Positions 55,904 through 64,000 of a stretch of 64,000 nucleotides of DNA are shown here, in pieces (within the stretch, counting starts at the first letter, position 1; each line of letters begins with the position of its first letter). Under the pieces are notes generated by a model. The model was not told the origin of the DNA. It searched no databases and worked only from the letters and a program-made list of their open reading frames with translations. Source of the stretch: Dehalobacterium formicoaceticum (GTDB lineage Bacteria > Bacillota > Dehalobacteriia > Dehalobacteriales > Dehalobacteriaceae); contig NZ_CP022121.1 in NCBI RefSeq assembly GCF_002224645.1, positions 3,507,501 to 3,571,500 of the forward strand. Reading direction: 5' to 3'. The position numbers were made by a program, and so were the translations under genes.

Positions 55904-58900
55904 GTTTCAATCCCTTATAGGTAGGCTAAAAACTAGATCTTTTACTCATAATCATTCTCCTTTTCATTGTTTCAATCCCTTATAGGTAGGCTAAAAACTG
56001 CTAGAGCGGCATACCCTAGTTCCTGCATTTTGGGTTTCAATCCCTTATAGGTAGGCTAAAAACCCGCACGGGAAGTGGTTTGCGTCCCAGCAGTCCCAAG
56101 TTTCAATCCCTTATAGGTAGGCTAAAAACACATCTTTATTATCTATTTCGCTTAGTTTTATGATAGTTTCAATCCCTTATAGGTAGGCTAAAAACGATAT
56201 AACAAGAACTGGTTCTGTTTGGACTGGCAGGTTTCAATCCCTTATAGGTAGGCTAAAAACTTTTGGTGTCCAACTTTTATATATTCCTGATTAGGGTTTC
56301 AATCCCTTATAGGTAGGCTAAAAACGAGGCGGGGAAGTATGGGCTATCCGTATAGTGGAGTTTCAATCCCTTATAGGTAGGCTAAAAACGTTTGACTATC
56401 AACTTGATTTACTCACCAATACAAGTTTCAATCCCTTATAGGTAGGCTAAAAACGTAAGGCAAACTGCTCTGCACGACATGGTTAATCATGGTTTCAATC
56501 CCTTATAGGTAGGCTAAAAACAGGAGTTCCTTGACCTCGTTGTCGAAGAGTATGATGAGAGTTTCAATCCCTTATAGGTAGGCTAAAAACGATATTCGCC
56601 TGGTCGATGATGACAATGCCTAAGAGTTTCAATCCCTTATAGGTAGGCTAAAAACATACAACAAGCTCAATAAGTACAATGCAGGTGCTTGTTTCAATCC
56701 CTTATAGGTAGGCTAAAAACGATATTCGCCTGGTCGATGATGACAATGCCTAAGAGTTTCAATCCCTTATAGGTAGGCTAAAAACGCATTTGGAGGTATT
56801 CAATAATGAAAAATAAGTGGATGTTTCAATCCCTTATAGGTAGGCTAAAAACCAAAGGCTGGCTCAATACTTTTACAAGCGAAATCGGTTTCAATCCCTT
56901 ATAGGTAGGCTAAAAACACGCGCAGTAGGATTGGCCTGCCCCTATCTTTCCAGGTTTCAATCCCTTATAGGTAGGCTAAAAACAAGGCCTATTGCTTCTC
57001 CACCTTCATAGTTACCTTTGAGTTTCAATCCCTTATAGGTAGGCTAAAAACCCGTTGCCCGTATACCCCATGTATATTCCTCCTGGGATAGTTTCAATCC
57101 CTTATAGGTAGGCTAAAAACGAAATGACAAAGGTTTTGAGGCGGAGCGCAGACAGCAGTTTCAATCCCTTATAGGTAGGCTAAAAACCAGCAGCCTTCCC
57201 CTTCGTCTCCGGCAGCCCCGCGCTGTTTCAATCCCTTATAGGTAGGCTAAAAACTGAACCCAGAAGCTTTTTTACAGATCGGCACGGCTTGTTTCAATCC
57301 CTTATAGGTAGGCTAAAAACGCATATGATTGAGCGAAATCAAAAGTATGCGGAGGTGAGTTTCAATCCCTTATAGGTAGGCTAAAAACTTTATGAGAGGA
57401 GGTGATCCTTATCTACTGCAGGCGTTTCAATCCCTTATAGGTAGGCTAAAAACTATCGATGCTTCGCGGATAGTGTTGGCCGGGATAGAGTTTCAATCCC
57501 TTATAGGTAGGCTAAAAACAGATGAAGTTAAGTATTATAATTCTCCTCAGATAGGTTTCAATCCCTTATAGGTAGGCTAAAAACAGTTTATGGCACATCG
57601 GGAAACGACACGATCCGAAAATGTTTCAATCCCTTATAGGTAGGCTAAAAACTGTATCTACTACTAGAAACCTTATTGCCCGGATGCGTTTCAATCCCTT
57701 ATAGGTAGGCTAAAAACAAAGTTTTGGAAGTCTTTCCTGAAAAAATCAGAAAATTGTTTCAATCCCTTATAGGTAGGCTAAAAACTTGAGATTTGCTTCA
57801 GTATTTGGATTTTTTATAGAGTTTCAATCCCTTATAGGTAGGCTAAAAACGGGAAATCCCAGTGGACTGGGATAGTCAGGTATCTAGTTTCAATCCCTTA
57901 TAGGTAGGCTAAAAACAAAACGGGAGTCAATCCCTTATAGGGATGAGAATAGTGTTTCAATCCCTTATAGGTAGGCTAAAAACGACCAGGTACTAAGTTT
58001 TTACAAGGTGCGTTAGCTATGTTTCAATCCCTTATAGGTAGGCTAAAAACGCTTGAAATATCATAAAAATTATGATATTATATTAGGTTTCAATCCCTTA
58101 TAGGTAGGCTAAAAACGGGAGTAGGTGTTATGAGTAGGTGTTATGACCAGGTACGTTTCAATCCCTTATAGGTAGGCTAAAAACTCGGATATAGACGCGA
58201 TCAAGCGCGTCAAACGCGCGTTTCAATCCCTTATAGGTAGGCTAAAAACTGGAATTTGCTAGGGGCAATGTGGACAGAGGAGAAGGTTTCAATCCCTTAT
58301 AGGTAGGCTAAAAACCGAATCAGGATAAAGATCAGGTTACCAGAATGTAGGTTTCAATCCCTTATAGGTAGGCTAAAAACTATATGCAGAGGCGAAAATA
58401 TCGTCGAAGCACTAGAGTTTCAATCCCTTATAGGTAGGCTAAAAACCGAATCAGGATAAAGATCAGGTTACCAGAATGTAGGTTTCAATCCCTTATAGGT
58501 AGGCTAAAAACGCGGCTTGCGTAATGTAACAATCCACGATTGTGGCGGGTTTCAATCCCTTATAGGTAGGCTAAAAACGAGGGTCTGGTAGAATCATTAA
58601 ATTTAACCTCTAGAGTTTCAATCCCTTATAGGTAGGCTAAAAACTCCGATGGTCGCAGACCCGATGACGTGCAGTTCACCTGTTTCAATCCCTTATAGGT
58701 AGGCTAAAAACCAGGAAAAATTTCCAAAACTTTGGTTTGCATTTGTCTGTTTCAATCCCTTATAGGTAGGCTAAAAACAGGATGATCAATCGTATCGTAG
58801 GGGACGGTACATAGTTTCAATCCCTTATAGGTAGGCTAAAAACATGTCCTGATCATCCATGCCTTCAAGTGACATCTTTTGGGTTTCAATCCCTTATAGG

Positions 58901-61900
58901 TAGGCTAAAAACTCCTATAGTGCAGGATTTGCTCCTGCCTAGAAGTGTTTCAATCCCTTATAGGTAGGCTAAAAACCGGATCGTGTCGTTTCCAGATGCT
59001 GCTTCAATGCGTTTGTTTCAATCCCTTATAGGTAGGCTAAAAACGTTTACAAGCTATCATAGACGCTATCATCTATGATGAGTTTCAATCCCTTATAGGT
59101 AGGCTAAAAACTTATACCCCACCCCCTACGATTGGGTCTATACCCCCAGTTTCAATCCCTTATAGGTAGGCTAAAAACGCGCCAAGGTGCCGGGGCGGGG
59201 GAGGGGGTGATCTCTAGTTTCAATCCCTTATAGGTAGGCTAAAAACTTCTAAGACTCTCTCTCTTATGTATTCACTGGTGGTGTTTCAATCCCTTATAGG
59301 TAGGCTAAAAACATTTCATTTTAAATACACTCCTTTTTATTTTTTGTGTTTCAATCCCTTATAGGTAGGCTAAAAACTAGTGTTATCGTGCCAAGGCACT
59401 TCCTGCATCACAGTTTCAATCCCTTATAGGTAGGCTAAAAACTCCATTCTCATCCTTCGTTATCGAAGGATTCTATGCTGTTTCAATCCCTTATAGGTAG
59501 GCTAAAAACTAGGAACACGTGTCCTGAAAAACGGAAAAGAAAAGAGTTTCAATCCCTTATAGGTAGGCTAAAAACGATATTCCCAGCGGTCTAGAGGGAG
59601 TCTATGCGGGGTTTCAATCCCTTATAGGTAGGCTAAAAACCCGTCTCTTAGCTTATAACTGGCCGTTGCGGTTTCGTTTCAATCCCTTATAGGTAGGCTA
59701 AAAACACGGCCTTAAATGAGGACTCCTATTCTAATATCACGTTTCAATCCCTTATAGGTAGGCTAAAAACCATGGCCCTGCGGGTAGCCAAAGAGATTGG
59801 TGATGATGGTTTCAATCCCTTATAGGTAGGCTAAAAACTGGAAAGCTACAGTATCAAGTATGCTACAATTTACGTTTCAATCCCTTATAGGTAGGCTAAA
59901 AACACTGGGAGTATCCCAGCAGGCTATTTCCAAAATTCGTTTCAATCCCTTATAGGTAGGCTAAAAACCCGACATTCCTGGCGGTCTAGAGGGAGTTTAT
60001 ACGGGGTTTCAATCCCTTATAGGTAGGCTAAAAACGAGTCTCGGCAATTGCCAAGACTCTGGGAGTGTCTCAGGTTTCAATCCCTTATAGGTAGGCTAAA
60101 AACGACGTTTCCTCCGAGGTCATAGTGCTTTTTTGCCTGTTTCAATCCCTTATAGGTAGGCTAAAAACCAATATAGGGAAGCCATCGTGCTTTTCTCTTG
60201 ATGAGTTTCAATCCCTTATAGGTAGGCTAAAAACTCCTAGTAATGTAGTAGTTTATAAGTAAATGGTTATTGTTTCAATCCCTTATAGGTAGGCTAAAAA
60301 CCCTCAACTTCCTCCATCATTTTATCTTTCCATTCCTTGTTTCAATCCCTTATAGGTAGGCTAAAAACACCAACAGACGCAACAACGGCACTAAATGTAG
60401 CCTTGTTTCAATCCCTTATAGGTAGGCTAAAAACGTTTACGATAGGGACTTCCCAAGCAGGATGGACTACGTTTCAATCCCTTATAGGTAGGCTAAAAAC
60501 GAGCCAATACAGGAGTGGTAGAGGGGATTTTTCGCGGTTTCAATCCCTTATAGGTAGGCTAAAAACTTTTTGTTCCGTCCCCCTTATCTGCATCCGTCCT
60601 GCGTTTCAATCCCTTATAGGTAGGCTAAAAACGAGCCAATACAGGAGTGGTAGAGGGGATTTTTCGCGGTTTCAATCCCTTATAGGTAGGCTAAAAACGA
60701 AACGTATGAAGACTATCACTCTTTTACAGGTACCAGTTTCAATCCCTTATAGGTAGGCTAAAAACTTAGGAGGCACGAATTACATGGAGACAGTTTATAT
60801 TGTTTCAATCCCTTATAGGTAGGCTAAAAACCGAACTTTCCGGAATTCTCAATGCTTTTCTCCGCAGTTTCAATCCCTTATAGGTAGGCTAAAAACTTGA
60901 CTCTGAGTCCTGAGCATTCATACCGTCAATGAGTTTCAATCCCTTATAGGTAGGCTAAAAACGGATGGTTTACATACATAGACTACTTTCACCGATAGGT
61001 TTCAATCCCTTATAGGTAGGCTAAAAACTACTATGATATTGGCGGAGAAGTGATCTCACAGGATGTTTCAATCCCTTATAGGTAGGCTAAAAACTTTGAG
61101 AGTACCCGCTGTCGCTCGGACAGCCATTTCCAGTTTCAATCCCTTATAGGTAGGCTAAAAACTCTTGATCCGCCGTGTAAATTCCGTCTAGACAGCTTGG
61201 TTTCAATCCCTTATAGGTAGGCTAAAAACTATATAAATAATCATAGGCCACTAATATAAGATCAGTTTCAATCCCTTATAGGTAGGCTAAAAACAAATTT
61301 GTGAACGAAATTATGGGAGAATAAGATGTGTTTCAATCCCTTATAGGTAGGCTAAAAACGAAAGTATGTCATGAATCCAGAGAATTTTGACGAATTGTTT
61401 CAATCCCTTATAGGTAGGCTAAAAACTATCGGCAACTAATGAAACGTATCCGTTTTCCGGAGCGGTTTCAATCCCTTATAGGTAGGCTAAAAACTGAAAA
61501 ACCGTCCTTTCCTTTTTCGTGCAGTTCTTGTTTCAATCCCTTATAGGTAGGCTAAAAACCGTCGCAAGGGATGCAGGGGGGATGGTTTACATACAGTTTC
61601 AATCCCTTATAGGTAGGCTAAAAACTTTTTAGGTGGTGTATATCCGCTTGGAGATTAGTGCGGTTTCAATCCCTTATAGGTAGGCTAAAAACATGACGGT
61701 AAAAAGGAGGGTTTATCATGACCAGATGTTTCAATCCCTTATAGGTAGGCTAAAAACGGAGATTTAGTTATGGCTAAAAACAATTTGGCATTAGTTTCAA
61801 TCCCTTATAGGTAGGCTAAAAACCACAATACCGCGCAATCAGAGCCATTGAGGATAAAGTTTCAATCCCTTATAGGTAGGCTAAAAACAGGCAAGCGCAA

Positions 61901-62218
61901 GCGGAACGCAAACACAAAGCCGGTTTCAATCCCTTATAGGTAGGCTAAAAACAACATATAAATAGTTGCGTTTAGAAGTCCTGGCGTCGGTTTCAATCCC
62001 TTATAGGTAGGCTAAAAACGTAATTTTATTATTGTAGATGTGACAGAAAACACCTTGTTTCAATCCCTTATAGGTAGGCTAAAAACTCAATATACTATGC
62101 AATTGTCAATAGTTTTTTTCTAGTTTCAATCCCTTATAGGTAGGCTAAAAACGTATGTTGAACCCGCTCAGACGCTCCGTTATTCACTGTTTCAATCCCT
62201 TATAGGTAGGCTAAAAAC
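55904..62218 (-). CRISPR. CRISPR array: 96 repeats of 30 bp, 95 complete spacers
   Basis: The repeat on the plus strand begins GTTTCAATCCCTTATAGG and ends TAGGCTAAAAAC; every copy I read is identical. Spacers are about 35-39 nt, with a mean unit of 66 bp. The reverse complement ends ATTGAAAC, the usual 5' handle of I-B and III crRNAs, so transcription is inferred on the minus strand with the leader at the right. No leader is seen left of 55904, where terS abuts the first repeat. At 62219-62221 the 96th spacer is interrupted after 3 nt by an IS21 copy, so more array may follow beyond the window. Confidence 0.97.
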
Positions 62219-62323
62219 TTGTGTCTATGGTAATCTAATAGTAGGCCACCGTAGTCATTGAAAAACCGGCCACAATAGATTAACCTACTTGAGAGGAAAT
62301 TCAACAGGTAGGGGCTGGGAGAG

Positions 62324-63913
62324 ATGATCACAATGAACATCAAGCAACAAATTTTAATGATGCATATTCATGAAGGGAAATCGCGCCGGGAAATTGCGAA
62401 AATAACAGGGATCAATCGGGACACCGTAGGAAAGTACATTGGACAATATGAGGAAGGGAGACAGCAATTATTGTCGAGCGGGTCGGCAGATATCCAGGCA
62501 CTAGTCGACACCCTCACTTCTGCCCCCAAGTATACTGTGGGCATTCGACCCAAAAGAAAAATGACTGACGAGGTTGTGAACAGGATCCAGTTCTATCTTG
62601 ACGAGAATGAAACTAAGCGAAATCAGGGGCGGCACAAGCAGCAAAAAAAAGCCATTGATATCTTTGAAGCACTGGAAGCCGAGGGTACTCAACTAAGTTA
62701 CAGTACCGTTCTTCGAACCATTAGAAGCTTGGAACGGAAACCAAAGGAAGCGTTTATTAAGGCTCTGTATGAACTTGGAGACATTTGCGAATTTGATTGG
62801 GGTGAGGTTAAACTAAAAATTAATGGAAAATTTCAAGTTTTTCAGATGGCCGTATTCACAACGGCTTACGGGAACTATCGCTTTGCTTATCTGTTCACCA
62901 AACAAACAACAGAGTGTTTTCAGGAAGCACACGCCCTGTTTTTCCAGCATATCGGCCAAGTGTATCGTACCATGGTGTACGATAACATGAAAGTCGCGGT
63001 GAAAAGGTTTATTGGAACGGAGAAGGAGCCGACGCAAGGATTGCTTCAATTGTCGCTCTACTATGGTTTTCAGTATCGGTTTTGCAATATTCGCAAGGGC
63101 AACGAAAAAGGTCATGTGGAGCGAAGCGTCGAGGTCGTTCGCCGAAAAGCCTTCGCTTTTCGGGACGAATTTGAATCCCTGGAGGAGGCAAATCAATATT
63201 TGCAGGATGTGTGCACTAAGCGTAATCGTAAGTCCCATGATGAGTACAACGGCCAGACGGCGGAGGAACGATTGGAAGAAGAGCGCCCCGCATTGCTGCC
63301 CACCCTTCCACCATTTGATGCAGCTCGCGTGATTTATGGACGGGTGAACAAATATTCCACCATCATCGTTGATCAGAATCGTTACTCAGTACCGGATCAT
63401 TTGGTAGGTGAATCGATCATGATTAAAGCATATGCGACCCGGGTGCGATGCTTCCATCAGGAATCCTTGGTAGCGGAGCATGTGCGATTAACCGGCAACC
63501 ACGAGTGGCGGCTTGATCTGAATCATTATTTGGATACGCTAAGGAAAAAACCTGGTGCATTTGCCGGTAGTGCGGCATGGCAGCAGGCTCCTAAAAGGAT
63601 AAAAGAAATATACGAAACATATTATACCAAACAAGACAAGGAATTTATACAGCTATTGCAATATATTCGAGACGATGTCCCATTTGCGGAAGTCGAGCAA
63701 GCTATTCGGGAGCTGGAGAAAATTCATCCGGCTCAAGTGACTACGGATAAAATTAAAGTGCTTTGTGCTAGGAATCGTGACGCGATGCCTGTTGTTCAAC
63801 CAAATCTCTCGAAAACGGGAAAAGAGATTGTAGAGCGGTCAGCACAGCAGCTTCGCATGTACGATGACATGTTTGATACCCATACACCAAAAGCAAAGGA
63901 GGACGTTGCATGA
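62324..63913 (+). CDS. istA: IS21 transposase IstA (copy 2)
   Basis: 529 residues, identical in sequence to the istA at 15051-16640: HTH near residues 20-40, D in CEFDWGEVKL, D in VYDNMKVAV and E in KGHVERSVE. Reading runs away from the visible array. Confidence 0.96.
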   Translation: MITMNIKQQILMMHIHEGKSRREIAKITGINRDTVGKYIGQYEEGRQQLLSSGSADIQALVDTLTSAPKYTVGIRPKRKMTDEVVNRIQFYLDENETKRNQGRHKQQKKAIDIFEALEAEGTQLSYSTVLRTIRSLERKPKEAFIKALYELGDICEFDWGEVKLKINGKFQVFQMAVFTTAYGNYRFAYLFTKQTTECFQEAHALFFQHIGQVYRTMVYDNMKVAVKRFIGTEKEPTQGLLQLSLYYGFQYRFCNIRKGNEKGHVERSVEVVRRKAFAFRDEFESLEEANQYLQDVCTKRNRKSHDEYNGQTAEERLEEERPALLPTLPPFDAARVIYGRVNKYSTIIVDQNRYSVPDHLVGESIMIKAYATRVRCFHQESLVAEHVRLTGNHEWRLDLNHYLDTLRKKPGAFAGSAAWQQAPKRIKEIYETYYTKQDKEFIQLLQYIRDDVPFAEVEQAIRELEKIHPAQVTTDKIKVLCARNRDAMPVVQPNLSKTGKEIVERSAQQLRMYDDMFDTHTPKAKEDVA

Positions 63914-64000
63914 GTAACGCGCCGCGCAAGGCGTTTAAGGAAGCGATATTGGAATATAGCAAAGAACTGAGACTCCCTATGATTCGTAAGCATTTGGATG
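63910..64000 (+). CDS. istB: IS21 helper ATPase IstB, 5' part only (copy 2)
   Basis: Starts with the ATGA overlap and encodes MSNAPRKAFKEAILEYSKEL RLPMIRKHLD before the window ends. Same as the first residues of the IstB at 14275-15054. Confidence 0.93.
   Translation, partial: MSNAPRKAFKEAILEYSKELRLPMIRKHLD

Larger units (their letters stand above)
62222..64000 (+). mobile_element. IS21-family element copy 2, inserted in a CRISPR spacer, cut by window end
   Basis: Begins TGTCTATGGTAATC exactly as copy 1 at 14071-16742 and appears identical as far as it goes. It carries the GGCC-centred end repeats, istA and the start of istB, read rightward. The base context before it is the last repeat plus TTG. 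By analogy with copy 1, a 6-bp duplication of the preceding bases should follow its right end, after which the rest of the spacer should resume. Confidence 0.93.

Noticed and set aside
60337-60756. Open frame of 139 residues with a repeated FQSLIGRLKT motif
   Set aside because: It is the translation of CRISPR repeats in one frame and contains spacers; not a protein gene.
61758-61793. Second repeat-derived spacer (contains GGCTAAAAAC)
   Set aside because: The match is only 10 nt and is explained by a gene start reading ATGGCTAAAAAC after a ribosome-like site.

Overview
The window looks like a chromosome piece from an anaerobic, spore-forming member of the Clostridia (Peptococcaceae/Desulfitobacteriales-like). 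The evidence is the cotJ spore-coat operon, GatCAB, molybdenum-cofactor genes with fdhD, the short HisG plus HisZ pair, strong AGGAGG ribosome sites, frequent TTG/GTG starts and moderate GC. The taxonomic label is an inference from gene content; no rRNA gene lies inside the window.

Layout. 1-270: three tandem minus-strand promoters and a boxA-like leader pointing off the left edge, as expected upstream of an rRNA operon. 395-12000: gatCAB, a LysM-NlpC/P60 hydrolase, exonuclease III, a YhaM-like nuclease, an EcsC protein, a zinc-ribbon peptide and the fused purine enzyme PurL/PurQ. 12070-13099: cotJA-cotJB-cotJC, with cotJB broken by one base. 13123-18678: a nested mobile-element wreck. A group IIC intron sits just after the uspA terminator; its reverse transcriptase gene is split by a second group II intron, and an intact IS21-type element and an IS3-type element lie inside the remains. 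18763-26053: uspA, a frameshifted HPP membrane gene, cardiolipin synthase, ligA and pcrA. 26207-30690: hisE plus a molybdenum-cofactor cluster (mobA, MOSC, mobB, moaA, moeA) under a Moco-type riboswitch. 30994-34059: a small membrane-protein trio, a NifS-like enzyme and fdhD. 34289-40523: hisZ-G-D-B-H-A-FI, with HisF and HisI fused.

40766-62218 is the CRISPR region. A minus-strand effector operon (CARF nuclease, Cas10 without an HD domain, Csm3-like RAMP, Csx10, double-Cas7 RAMP, Csx19, TIGR03986-type RAMP) has the composition of type III-D. Just upstream is a separate cas3-cas4-cas1-cas2 unit of type I-B character without any Cascade genes or cas6. Two phage-derived genes follow (an Ltp-type superinfection-exclusion protein and a truncated terminase small subunit), then 96 perfect-looking 30-bp repeats with 95 complete spacers. 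The next spacer is cut after 3 nt by a second, apparently identical IS21 copy that runs off the right edge.

How it works together (inference): target RNA recognised by the III-D complex would activate the Cas10 GGDD cyclase, and the cyclic oligoadenylate would activate the adjacent CARF nuclease. Cas4-1-2 would supply spacers. Cas3 has no visible Cascade partner here. The repeat orientation (5' handle ATTGAAAC on the minus strand) puts the leader to the right of the IS21 copy, so the visible array is probably cut off from its leader. The most unexpected housekeeping observation is GatA: the catalytic Lys is Gln and the TGGSIRQP active-site loop is rewritten and shortened.
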